A stretch of DNA of 64,000 nucleotides from an uncultured Flavobacteriaceae bacterium (GTDB lineage Bacteria > Bacteroidota > Bacteroidia > Flavobacteriales > Flavobacteriaceae), in contig CALSMD010000001.1 of NCBI GenBank assembly GCA_943787365.1, forward strand, positions 1 through 64,000, written 5' to 3'. A program made the translations under genes and the position numbers. Numbering within the stretch: position 1 is the first letter of the stretch; the number at the start of each line of letters is the position of its first letter. Under the pieces are notes generated by a model. The model saw only the letters and a list, made by a program, of their open reading frames with translations, was not told where the DNA came from and did no database searches. Shown piece by piece: positions 28,006 to 36,438 of this stretch.

Positions 28006-28311
28006 CTATACCCTAGCTCTTTTTTTAGCAAGTTGAATTTTAGAATTTAAGTCCTCTAGTATTCCATTATTAATTTTACTTTCAATGTAATTTATAATAC
28101 CACTCCAATGTACTTTTATTGTCTTTACAGCCTTTTGAAAAGGGGAAATGCCACTGTCATCAGCTCTATCGCACCAGAAGGCTAAATAACCTTCAGCTTG
28201 TTTGTCCTCTATGTCCCAAAAGTCTTTAAAAAGGTATTTAAATCTATAACCTTCGCCTAATTTGGGATACATTTCTAGTAGTAAATCCCTTTTTTCTTTG
28301 ATTTTAGGAGT
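28006..28311 (-). pseudogene. ISL3-family transposase remnant, C-terminal part
   Basis: On the minus strand an open frame reads TPKIKEKRDLLLEMYPKLGE, then YRFKYLFKDFWDI, FQKAVKTIKVHWSGI and a final SKIQLAKKRARV. These match the C-terminal DDE region of ISL3-type transposases (typical HWDGI and NGIAEGINSLIQLAKRRARGY). A TAA stop lies directly upstream of the matching part, and the family's last residues after RARG are missing, so both ends are lost. No terminal inverted repeats were found. It marks an old insertion at the right edge of the fibre locus. Confidence 0.75.
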
Positions 28312-28321
28312 TAATTAATTT

Positions 28322-28648
28322 TTGTTAGTTAATACCTTAAAATTGGAGAGTATTTCAGCAGCAGGTAGTGTAGGCTTCTTATTGATATTTACGGTTGTAA
28401 ACGACACAGGATTTAAACTCTCTAAAGAAATTGGTGGTAAAAAAAGCATCCCTTTGCTTGGAGCAATTTTTTGTTTTATAGCAAAGGTTGCATTGCTTGT
28501 TCAGCATTATTCAGTAAGTAAATCTGATGTATTTATAGCAATCGGAATTATTGGATTCTGTTTTGTAATATATATACAAAAACAGAACATAAAAATAAAT
28601 AAGACTTTTAAAGCCAGTTTAGCAATCTTGCTTCTTAAATCTAATTAG
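28322..28648 (+). CDS. Small hypothetical membrane protein, uncertain
   Basis: An open frame of 108 residues starts at a TTG and has three hydrophobic segments (about residues 14-28, 45-62 and 70-86), ending LLLKSN. I do not recognise it. It lies next to the transposase remnant on the opposite strand. No promoter was seen, and the start could be elsewhere. It may be a fragment of a larger membrane protein or not a gene at all. Confidence 0.35.
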   Translation: MLVNTLKLESISAAGSVGFLLIFTVVNDTGFKLSKEIGGKKSIPLLGAIFCFIAKVALLVQHYSVSKSDVFIAIGIIGFCFVIYIQKQNIKINKTFKASLAILLLKSN

Positions 28649-28734
28649 AGCCTTATAAATTTGACATCATTTAGTCTTTAGTCTATCTTTACTTTTTTTA
28701 AAAGAGGAGAGTTTTCTTCAACGCACTTACAACT

Positions 28735-29376
28735 TTGAAAGATACATTTAAACACAAAGGACTTCGGAAACAATTGGTTGCAACGTTAATCGCTAAGGGA
28801 ATTAAAAATCCTGCAGTTTTAGATGCCATTGACTCTATACCCCGACATCTTTTTATGGATTCTAGTTTTTTAGACCATGCGTATCAAGACAAGGCGTTTC
28901 CCATTGCAGCCAGTCAAACTATCTCACAACCCTACACCGTCGCATTTCAATCGGAGTTGTTAGAAGTTAAGTCTGGAGATAAGATCCTCGAAATTGGTAC
29001 GGGTAGCGGCTATCAAACAGCCGTACTGTGTTTGTTGGGAGCCCAAGTCTATAGTATTGAACGCCAGTTAGAATTGTTTAAAAAAACCAGTCAATTTTTA
29101 CCAAAAATCGGCTATGTGGCCAAACGCTTAATTTTTGGAGACGGCTATAAAGGACTGAAAGAAGAAGCTCCTTTTGACAGTATTATAGTCACTGCCGGCG
29201 CACCTTTTGTCCCGAAACCATTACTATCGCAACTAAAAATAGGAGGACGTTTGGTCATTCCTGTCGGAGACAAAGATCAAATAATGACCCTCTACATTCG
29301 GAAAGGAACCAAAGAATTTGAAAAACACGAATTAGGAAACTTTAAGTTTGTACCGCTTTTAGAAAATAAAAACTAG
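28735..29376 (+). CDS. pcm: Protein-L-isoaspartate O-methyltransferase
   Basis: Pcm methylates L-isoaspartyl residues in damaged proteins using S-adenosylmethionine, which starts their repair to L-aspartate. The 213-residue protein has the substrate segment AASQTISQPYTVAFQ (about residues 58-72) and the SAM-binding motif VLEIGTGSGYQTAVL-like ILEIGTGSGYQTAVLC (about 85-100). The post-I and motif II region GAPFVPKPLLSQLKIGGRL is also present. It starts with TTG at 28735; no ATG lies near the expected N terminus. The stop TAG at 29374-29376 shares the palindrome CTAG with the stop of the convergent DUF5686 gene. Confidence 0.93.
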   Translation: MKDTFKHKGLRKQLVATLIAKGIKNPAVLDAIDSIPRHLFMDSSFLDHAYQDKAFPIAASQTISQPYTVAFQSELLEVKSGDKILEIGTGSGYQTAVLCLLGAQVYSIERQLELFKKTSQFLPKIGYVAKRLIFGDGYKGLKEEAPFDSIIVTAGAPFVPKPLLSQLKIGGRLVIPVGDKDQIMTLYIRKGTKEFEKHELGNFKFVPLLENKN

Positions 29377-31829
29377 AAACTAATTCCAAATAACACCCCA
29401 TCGTTTACAAAGCCAGAATGGTAAGACCGCACATAATCAACCCTTAAAAAACGGTACTTTTTCCATCCGATATTATTTATTCCCAAGCTAAATTCCTGAT
29501 ACGGTTTTTGATCTTTTGCTGAAAACCCATGAACCCCAACAATCAAGTTGTAATTCAGTTTATTAATCAACGGAATTTTACCTAAGATATAACCCTTGAA
29601 ATCATGTTCTAAGTGGTATTCTACATAATTTTCAGAGGTGCTAAAATCATAGTAGCCCACATTTTTAAAACTTGATAAATACCTATTGTCGAGACTTACA
29701 TGGGTTTGATTTCCATTGATGTGTTTAGCATCCATAAACGCTGTTGTGGAAGTGCCGAAAAAAGTACCTCCAAATAAGTTGTAACTAAAATTTCCTTTGT
29801 TTTCGAGACTAAAATTTTGAGAAAGATTCACACTCAGATGGTCATAATTATAGTTTGAATTTGTAGCCCCAAATCCTTTTTCAAAACTAAAATTTAACTT
29901 CGGATATTTGGGCGTATTTAAATTGTATTTACTGCCCGGATAGCTGAGATATTTTTGCCCAAATCGAAACGCACCATTGAATTTAAATTTAAGAATGTTG
30001 TGATTTTCAAAGGGCGCCGAATCAAAATTTAAAGGGTCTAAAGGATTGTTGCTCGAATACGATTTATCATCGTAATTAATAGTCGTATAATCGCTGCTAT
30101 TGAAGAGTCCTCTGCGATTTTCATAACTGAGCGCGGTTCCAAAACGGAAGCCGTTAAAAAGCTCCTGCCCATAATTTATTTTAACAAATCGATTTTCAAA
30201 TAATTTCAAATAATTGTCTTCAAAAAACAAACTACTCGCCTCATTAATGAGACTCGAAATAGGCTCTTGAGCGTTGAACTGCTGGACTTTTATACCTGCG
30301 CTAAATCCAACATTTAAATCATTGACATTGTTGAATTTATACCGAAACCCAACAGTGCCTCGAAGGGTTTGGGTGTCAAAACTATAATTCACTTGATTTT
30401 CTATCGCGAGGTAATTTTTAAATTCATCGTAGCGTTTTGTATAATTGATGTCTAGATTGGTATTAAATCCCTGTACGGTATTAAAACTAAGTCCAGCCAC
30501 GGGACTGCTGATGCTAAACTCCTTGTCCTCAAAAGAATTTTCGTAGGTATATCCAGAAACTAAATTTCCAATTTTAAATTTATTGTAACTCGCATCAATG
30601 GAATCCAAATAGGTTTTGGAATTATATAAAGTTTGAAGACTGTCTTTTTTAATATAATCTTTAAACTCTTCCCTGGTTAATGGTACCGGTCTAAGGGTAT
30701 TCCAATAAGTAGAATCTTTTTTATTGGCTTCGGATTCAAAGGCTAAAACTTCATTCGTAAACACCGACTTCTCAAAATTGGGGTTCAGTTTGTAATTGGA
30801 ATAATTGGCCACAAAACTTCCATTTCCATTAAAACCTAAAAATCCAAATTTAAAACTAATTGTCTGGGAGCGGACCACCCAAAAATCACTTTCTTCATCG
30901 TAAGAAGCGTTTTGTTTAAATGTGATCAAATCTATTGCAGGCGATTGAATTTGCTTGCCCGTAACACTCAGCTCGAGGCCGTAAAACCCCCATTGATCTT
31001 CTACAATATAAACGATCCCCGAAAACACACGGTCGTTCTCACGTCTTGGAATTACTTTAATTTTATTAATCAAACGGCCGCCATTGTCATAAAAAACACC
31101 TTCCAATTTGTAGCGGTAATAATTAAACGCATATTCAGCAATTGGCGACACGATTTCTGAACCCATTTGAATCGTGTTGTAATAAAAATTATAATCGACA
31201 TCGCTCGCATTATTGAAACTGAACCCATTAGAATCTCCACTCACTTTAGAAGCAATTATTTTTTCTGAAAGCTTATCGGGTTTTTGATACTTTATTTTTG
31301 AAACGGTTTCCGATAGATACAAAATTCCCGAACCAGTTGAATCTAAGACGCCGTCCATATCTCCTATTTCTTGGCCTAAAAATTTCTTTGGAGCATCTTT
31401 GAGTCGGATGATGCCTTTGGAATAAAAGTCAGCAGAATACGCATTAATTTTTTCTAGTTGCGCTTTTCGTGCGCCAATGGCGGCACGTATAATACGGTCG
31501 GCAGGATTTTCATTAGAAGAAATGACCACTTCATTTAAGGAGATGTTTTCTTCTAACAAAGTGATGTCCAAAACATAAGGAAATTCTTTAATTTCAATGG
31601 TTTTGGTTTGTGTTTTAAATCCCAAAAACTGAAAAACAATGGTGTAAGTTCCTGATTCAGGAAGTGCCAATTCATAGTCCCCTTGCTCATTTGAGGTGGT
31701 GCCTGTATAGGAATTTTCAATATAAATATTCACAAACGGAATGGGTTGATTGTCAACATCTGAAATGCTGCCTTTGAGTTGAGCGGAAACAGATAAAGAG
31801 CAAAAAAATAATACAATTAAATAACGCAT
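29373..31829 (-). CDS. DUF5686 / carboxypeptidase-like regulatory domain outer-membrane protein
   Basis: The 818-residue protein has a signal peptide (RYLIVLFFCSLSVSAQ) and an N-terminal carboxypeptidase-D-regulatory-like (CarbopepD_reg/CNA B-like) beta sandwich of about 85 residues (LKGSISDVDNQPIPFVNIYI). A large DUF5686 region follows, ending as an outer-membrane beta-barrel with a C-terminal Phe (GVLFGISF). This architecture is typical of Bacteroidota TonB-receptor-like surface proteins without a plug. The function is not known. The ATG at 31829 is preferred over an upstream ATG at 31904, because the signal peptide begins there. It is convergent with pcm, sharing CTAG. Confidence 0.85.
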   Translation of the reverse strand: MRYLIVLFFCSLSVSAQLKGSISDVDNQPIPFVNIYIENSYTGTTSNEQGDYELALPESGTYTIVFQFLGFKTQTKTIEIKEFPYVLDITLLEENISLNEVVISSNENPADRIIRAAIGARKAQLEKINAYSADFYSKGIIRLKDAPKKFLGQEIGDMDGVLDSTGSGILYLSETVSKIKYQKPDKLSEKIIASKVSGDSNGFSFNNASDVDYNFYYNTIQMGSEIVSPIAEYAFNYYRYKLEGVFYDNGGRLINKIKVIPRRENDRVFSGIVYIVEDQWGFYGLELSVTGKQIQSPAIDLITFKQNASYDEESDFWVVRSQTISFKFGFLGFNGNGSFVANYSNYKLNPNFEKSVFTNEVLAFESEANKKDSTYWNTLRPVPLTREEFKDYIKKDSLQTLYNSKTYLDSIDASYNKFKIGNLVSGYTYENSFEDKEFSISSPVAGLSFNTVQGFNTNLDINYTKRYDEFKNYLAIENQVNYSFDTQTLRGTVGFRYKFNNVNDLNVGFSAGIKVQQFNAQEPISSLINEASSLFFEDNYLKLFENRFVKINYGQELFNGFRFGTALSYENRRGLFNSSDYTTINYDDKSYSSNNPLDPLNFDSAPFENHNILKFKFNGAFRFGQKYLSYPGSKYNLNTPKYPKLNFSFEKGFGATNSNYNYDHLSVNLSQNFSLENKGNFSYNLFGGTFFGTSTTAFMDAKHINGNQTHVSLDNRYLSSFKNVGYYDFSTSENYVEYHLEHDFKGYILGKIPLINKLNYNLIVGVHGFSAKDQKPYQEFSLGINNIGWKKYRFLRVDYVRSYHSGFVNDGVLFGISF

Positions 31830-31929
31830 GCTTTTGAATATAGGATTGTAATTTATAAGACGATTGATTTTATGGGGTGTTACAAAAAGTGTTCCGTTTT
31901 TCAAGTGACTACTTTAAAGCTGTAAAAGC

Positions 31930-32388
31930 CTACTTAAAATTCTTCTTCACACGGTCCAAATCACGTTTGTTGTCACGGTCCTTGATGGTATCGCGTTTGT
32001 CAAAAAGTTTCTTCCCTTTTGCGAGAGAAATTCTCAGTTTTGCAAAGCCCTTATCATTGATAAAAAGTTTGAGGGGAATGATGGTCAGCCCCGTGTTTTT
32101 TACTTCTTTTTCGAGTTTTTTGAGTTCTTTCTTGTTGAGTAATAACTTCCGTTCCGCTTTGGGTGCATGGTTGTAGTGATTCCCAAAATCATACTCTTGA
32201 ATGGTCATGTTAATCACAAAAAGTTCACCTCTTAAATTAAATTCACAAAAACTTTCGGTAATGGATGCCTTGCCTTCTCGAATCGATTTGATTTCAGTCC
32301 CTGTCAATACAATACCAGCAATGTACGTATCTAAGAGTTCATACGTAAATCGGGCCTTTTTGTTTAATATGTTAACAGACTTTTTCAT
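31930..32388 (-). CDS. smpB: SsrA-binding protein SmpB
   Basis: SmpB binds tmRNA and delivers it to stalled ribosomes for trans-translation. The 152-residue protein begins NILNKKARFTYELLDTYIAG and continues with the conserved IVLTGTEIKSIREGKASI and NHYNHAPKAERKLLL segments. It ends in the basic tail KKNFK after RDNKRDLDR, which is the C-terminal extension that reaches into the mRNA channel. The length is normal. It lies 100 bases upstream (in transcription order) of the DUF5686 gene. Confidence 0.95.
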   Translation of the reverse strand: MKKSVNILNKKARFTYELLDTYIAGIVLTGTEIKSIREGKASITESFCEFNLRGELFVINMTIQEYDFGNHYNHAPKAERKLLLNKKELKKLEKEVKNTGLTIIPLKLFINDKGFAKLRISLAKGKKLFDKRDTIKDRDNKRDLDRVKKNFK

Positions 32389-32413
32389 CAGTGGTCAAAA
32401 CTAAGCAAAATAT

Positions 32414-32926
32414 TTATTCGATGGCTAAGAGTTGGTGAATAATCTCTCCAGATTCAGTAATATTTATAATGTATAGGTTGGCGTAATTAGTTTCTGTTAT
32501 TTGTTTGTATTGGTTTTTTCCAATAAGTGCGTTGACCATTGCAGGAACCGTATTACTATGCCCCACAATTAATACGGTTTTGCCAGCATTTTTTTTAACA
32601 AAGTCCACACTGTCAAAACCGTTTGGACTGTAGTAGGTCAGTGGGAGTTTCTTTTTTTCTGCGATTGGAAGCGCAGTGTTGCGCGTCCGCTTATAATCCG
32701 TAGAGTAAATGATGTCAAAATCAATACGATTGAAAACAGAACTCCAACGTGCCGCTCTCAAAACGCCCTCCATTACCAAATCAGGATCTCTGTCAGCTGG
32801 ATTTGAAGTGTCTTTTTCCGCATGACGGATAAAGTAAAACGAGCTTACCTTACTATCAGTGGGTGACTGTGCTTGAATTGGAGTCATCCATAGTATTACA
32901 AATAAGGCACTTAGGAATTTTTTCAT
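32414..32926 (-). CDS. Secreted histidine phosphatase-superfamily protein
   Basis: The product is a histidine phosphatase with a signal peptide (MKKFLSALFVILWMTPIQAQ). It contains the catalytic FIRHAEKD motif with the RH pair, STDYKRTRNTA carrying the second Arg, and the distal His in VLIVGHSNTVP. It is similar to SixA or phosphoglycerate-mutase-like phosphatases. The ATG at 32926 is chosen, since an upstream start at 32998 would add a second hydrophobic stretch and there is no need for it. The location would be periplasmic. The substrate is unknown. Confidence 0.88.
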   Translation of the reverse strand: MKKFLSALFVILWMTPIQAQSPTDSKVSSFYFIRHAEKDTSNPADRDPDLVMEGVLRAARWSSVFNRIDFDIIYSTDYKRTRNTALPIAEKKKLPLTYYSPNGFDSVDFVKKNAGKTVLIVGHSNTVPAMVNALIGKNQYKQITETNYANLYIINITESGEIIHQLLAIE

Positions 32927-33135
32927 AGTGGAGGTTTTAAGATAAATAAAGATACTAAAAATAAAAAGCAATGCTGTTCTAACGAATAGAATTTGCATTG
33001 CTTTTTAACTAACTAACCAACACTCATAGGACGAGTCTAAGTTGAAATTGTTACAGTTTTTATTAAAATAAAATCATTTATTCAATTTTATATATTCATT
33101 TTGATAAAACGAGGCCTTCTTTAAGATTTAATGTA

Positions 33136-33143
33136 TAATTTTG
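33136..33143 (+). promoter_or_regulatory. TAATTTTG -7 box upstream of ytxJ
   Basis: TAATTTTG matches TAnnTTTG and lies 62 bases before the ATG at 33206, giving a normal leader. No TTG at the standard spacing was found, so the call rests on the -7 box only. Confidence 0.35.
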
Positions 33144-33205
33144 AAAACTTAATACGAAGGATTATTAGACGCTTCAATTTGATATTAAAACCTAAAAAAT
33201 AACAC

Positions 33206-33586
33206 ATGGGAATTTTCAATTCATTATTTAAATCAGAAACTAAAGATTCAAACTGGCCAGGTCAACAACTCGAATCTGCAGATCAATTGGATACCATCAT
33301 TAGCGCTTCGTTTAAAACACCTCAATTGATATTTAAACATTCAACCCGCTGTAGTATCAGTCGTTTTGTGTTGGCTGATTTTACGTCACATTACACTTAT
33401 GCAGCAGATGAATTTGGAGCCCATTATTTAGATTTATTGAACCATAGAGATATTTCTAACGACATTGCTGAACGCTTTGAGGTACAACACCAATCGCCAC
33501 AATTGATTGTGATCAAAAATGGAAAAGCAATTGCAAATTCATCCCACGAAGGGATTAATGAACTACATCTAACTAACTTTCTATAG
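33206..33586 (+). CDS. ytxJ: Bacillithiol system redox-active protein YtxJ
   Basis: The 126-residue protein has a thioredoxin-like fold with a single redox cysteine in the motif HSTRCSISRFVL (about residues 46-57) and the conserved HRDISNDIAERF and HQSPQLIVIKNGKAI segments. The family (DUF2847, monothiol bacilliredoxin) reduces mixed disulfides between proteins and bacillithiol. The presence of this gene suggests bacillithiol as a low-molecular-weight thiol, as in many Bacteroidota. It is convergent with, and 4 bases from, the TlpA-like gene. Confidence 0.87.
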   Translation: MGIFNSLFKSETKDSNWPGQQLESADQLDTIISASFKTPQLIFKHSTRCSISRFVLADFTSHYTYAADEFGAHYLDLLNHRDISNDIAERFEVQHQSPQLIVIKNGKAIANSSHEGINELHLTNFL

Positions 33587-33590
33587 CCTA

Positions 33591-34625
33591 CTAAATACCG
33601 AGTTCTTCAAAAAGTACAATTAGTTTTTCACTGGATGGACGAGGAGCATCCGCATTTACAATAGTTCCATCGGGAGCGATTAGTATAAATCGAGGAATCC
33701 CACTCACTTTATAATCTTGAACGAAGTCCGCTTTCCATCCAGAGCCCGTAAACAATTGAACCCCTGTTAATTCTTTTTCAGTAACCATTTTTCTCCAAGC
33801 GTCGTGTGCTTTATCCATCGTTCCACTACGTCTGTCATCGTCCACAGAAATGCTAACGAATTCAATGTTTCTATCGTGGTATTTGGATTCTAATTTTTTC
33901 AGATATGGAATTTCAACCTTACAAGGACCGCACCAAGTTGCCCAAATATCAATATACACATACTTCCCTTTCAAGTCGCTTAAGGAAGTCGTTCCGCCTC
34001 TGTGGTTTTCGTAATTTGAAAATGTAGGAGATATGGTTCCTTTTGCAAATAGCTTGCGCATTTCAAGTTTTCCCATGAAATAACCCTTGTAAGCTTTTTG
34101 CATGGATTTAAAATCTTTGTCTTGGTCTTCAAAGTAAGCGGCGTCAAGTTGTTTGTACTCTGTTTTTAATGCATCGTAAGCAATTTCTAATTTATCAAAT
34201 GCTTTTGAGAATTCAGCTTCTGTGCCGTCAAAAAGATCTTCAGATAAATAAGTTTCCTGTAACAGACTGTTGGCAATTATAAAATTACTTCGATCCGCAT
34301 CATCTCCTTTAAACTTTAAAGTTTCATCAAACGCTTTCGTATCGAGAGTAAAGGAAATGGTATTGTCATTCTTTAAATAAATACTACCAACTTCATTGCC
34401 ATCGGAAAACCGATAAAGACCTTCTCTTACATGCAGTGTATCGCTAAACGTCCCATCGTCATTGACTTTGATGTTTTTTGTGTATCCCTTTCGATTGCTA
34501 ATTGTTATGTTTTTAAATTCATTCGCATTGGTGATTTTCCCAGAAAGTGTTGCGTAGTCTTTTGGCGTTTTAGAACAAGATCCAAATAATAGGATTAATG
34601 AAAATAGAGTGAGGATTGATTTCAT
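33591..34625 (-). CDS. TlpA-like thiol-disulfide oxidoreductase lipoprotein
   Basis: The 344-residue protein begins with a lipoprotein signal peptide (lipobox LFGSC, lipid-attached Cys near residue 17). It has an N-terminal DUF4369-like beta domain and a C-terminal thioredoxin domain with the WCGPC active site (in IWATWCGPCKVEIPYL). This arrangement is common in Bacteroidota and sits in the periplasm, where it reduces or exchanges disulfides, for example in cytochrome maturation. The C-terminal SGIPRFILI carries the cis-Pro. It is convergent with ytxJ. Confidence 0.9.
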   Translation of the reverse strand: MKSILTLFSLILLFGSCSKTPKDYATLSGKITNANEFKNITISNRKGYTKNIKVNDDGTFSDTLHVREGLYRFSDGNEVGSIYLKNDNTISFTLDTKAFDETLKFKGDDADRSNFIIANSLLQETYLSEDLFDGTEAEFSKAFDKLEIAYDALKTEYKQLDAAYFEDQDKDFKSMQKAYKGYFMGKLEMRKLFAKGTISPTFSNYENHRGGTTSLSDLKGKYVYIDIWATWCGPCKVEIPYLKKLESKYHDRNIEFVSISVDDDRRSGTMDKAHDAWRKMVTEKELTGVQLFTGSGWKADFVQDYKVSGIPRFILIAPDGTIVNADAPRPSSEKLIVLFEELGI

Positions 34626-34668
34626 AGTATTTATATTTATCGTGTTAAATTTTAAATAATGATGTCAT

Positions 34669-34676
34669 CAAAAATA
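34669..34676 (-). promoter_or_regulatory. TATTTTTG -7 box of the TlpA-like gene
   Basis: On the minus strand TATTTTTG lies 43 bases before the start at 34625. It fits the -7 consensus; a matching -33 element was not found. Confidence 0.35.
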
Positions 34677-34766
34677 AGTTAATCCTCTTAAAAAATTAAA
34701 AAATTAACAATTATTTGCATATCTATTATGGAATGTTCAAATTTGACCAACACAAACACCGATTAA

Positions 34767-36266
34767 ATGCACATTATAAGCACCAAAGCGTTAAGTTTAT
34801 CAACCCTTAAAACCTTAGCGTTTGAAGGTTCAAAAATTGAACTTTCAGACGAAGTGATCCAAAAAATTCAAGAATGTCGAGATTACTTAGATCAAAAAAT
34901 TGAGGCAACTTCCGATCCTATTTATGGCATCAATACTGGGTTTGGATCGTTGTGTGATGTGCGAATTCACTCTGAAAACCTTACAAAATTACAAGAAAAC
35001 TTAGTGCGTTCTCATGCCTGTGGTACAGGAGATTATGTCCCACAACCCATCATAAAACTAATGCTTTTATTGAAAATTAAGTCCTTGAGTTATGGGCACA
35101 GTGGCATTCAGTTAGAAACCGTGAACCGTTTGGTTACATTTTATAACAACGATATTTTACCCGTCATATATACTCAAGGATCGTTGGGTGCTTCTGGGGA
35201 TCTGGCACCCTTAGCGCATTTGGCATTGCCCCTTATTGGCGAAGGGATGGTCTGGTACAAAAACGTTCAGACTCCTGCTTCGGAAGTTTTAAATGCGTTT
35301 GATTGGGAGCCAATCACATTGCAGTCTAAAGAAGGTTTAGCATTGTTGAATGGCACACAATTTATGACGGCTTACGGGATACATTCCTTATTAAAGTCGT
35401 TCAAATTATCTTATATGGCGGACCTTATTGGTGCCCTGTCATTAGATGCTTACAATGGGAGAATTGAACCTTTTGATCCCTTAGTGCATTTGGTACGTCC
35501 TCACAATGGACAGATAAAAACAGCGGAACGCATTCTGAGTTTTTTAGAAGGTAGCGAATTAATGAAGCAGCCCAAAAAGCATGTTCAAGATCCGTATTCG
35601 TTTCGATGTATGCCGCAAGTACATGGGGCGACTAAAGACACCTTGATGTTTGTTAGAAACACGTTTATTACCGAAATAAATGCAGTGACCGACAATCCTA
35701 ACATATTCTCCAAAGACGATAAAATTATTTCTGGCGGGAATTTTCACGGACAACCTTTAGCCTTTGGATTTGATTTTTTAAAAATTGCCATGGCAGAATT
35801 GGGGAATATTTCGGAACGAAGAACTTATCAATTGGTATCAGGCTTGCGAGAATTGCCTTCTTTTCTGGTTGAAAAGTCGGGATTAAATTCAGGATTTATG
35901 ATTCCGCAATACACAGCGGCAAGTATTGTGAGTGCCAATAAGCAATTAGCAACGCCTGCCAGTGTTGATTCCATTGTATCTTCTAACGGACAAGAGGACC
36001 ATGTGAGTATGGGTGCCAATGCGGCTATTCAAACCTATCAAATTTTAGAAAATGTAGAGCGTATTTTAGCAATTGAATTGCTAAATGCTTCTCAAGCATT
36101 GTTTTTTAGAAACCAAAAAACATCTCCATTTTTAAGAGGGATTCTGTCTAGTTTCAGAACGGAAATTCCAAAAGTAACGGAAGATAGAGTACTTCATGAT
36201 GATATACAGGAAGCCATCAAATTCATTCAGACACTTGAACTAGAAAACGATGTCTTATTTGATTAA
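34767..36266 (+). CDS. hutH: Histidine ammonia-lyase
   Basis: HutH removes ammonia from L-histidine to give urocanate. The 499-residue product has the Ala-Ser-Gly triad that forms the MIO electrophile, in GSLGASGDLAPLAHLALPL. Other lyase-family stretches are YGINTGFGSL near residue 53, NDN-like DNPNIF and the QEDHVSMGANAAI motif near 415. No other histidine-degradation gene is adjacent, so the product urocanate must be handled by genes elsewhere. The annotation as histidine rather than tyrosine or phenylalanine lyase rests on overall family resemblance. Confidence 0.9.
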   Translation: MHIISTKALSLSTLKTLAFEGSKIELSDEVIQKIQECRDYLDQKIEATSDPIYGINTGFGSLCDVRIHSENLTKLQENLVRSHACGTGDYVPQPIIKLMLLLKIKSLSYGHSGIQLETVNRLVTFYNNDILPVIYTQGSLGASGDLAPLAHLALPLIGEGMVWYKNVQTPASEVLNAFDWEPITLQSKEGLALLNGTQFMTAYGIHSLLKSFKLSYMADLIGALSLDAYNGRIEPFDPLVHLVRPHNGQIKTAERILSFLEGSELMKQPKKHVQDPYSFRCMPQVHGATKDTLMFVRNTFITEINAVTDNPNIFSKDDKIISGGNFHGQPLAFGFDFLKIAMAELGNISERRTYQLVSGLRELPSFLVEKSGLNSGFMIPQYTAASIVSANKQLATPASVDSIVSSNGQEDHVSMGANAAIQTYQILENVERILAIELLNASQALFFRNQKTSPFLRGILSSFRTEIPKVTEDRVLHDDIQEAIKFIQTLELENDVLFD

Positions 36267-36278
36267 ACCTTGAAAAAA

Positions 36279-36433
36279 AAGAGGCTGTCTAAAAAGTATG
36301 AAAACCTGTCATTCTGAACCTGCCTGACGGTAGGCAGGTTTATTTCAGAATTTTAATACATTGATTTTCAAAATATTATTAGAATCTGAAACTAGTTCAG
36401 ATTGACAAAATGTAGCTTTTTAGACAGCCTCTT
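36279..36433. repeat. Dispersed non-coding element with perfect 18-bp terminal inverted repeats (copy 3)
   Basis: The ends AAGAGGCTGTCTAAAAAG (36279-36296) and CTTTTTAGACAGCCTCTT (36416-36433) are a perfect 18-bp inverted pair. The core again includes CTGTCATTCTGAA and TTTATTTCAGAA, now split by a second palindrome, CCTGCCT/AGGCAGG (36319-36338). Further in is the hairpin AATCTGAA/TTCAGATT. It lies between convergent hutH and clpC and is likely a bidirectional terminator. Confidence 0.8.
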
Positions 36434-36438
36434 CATTG

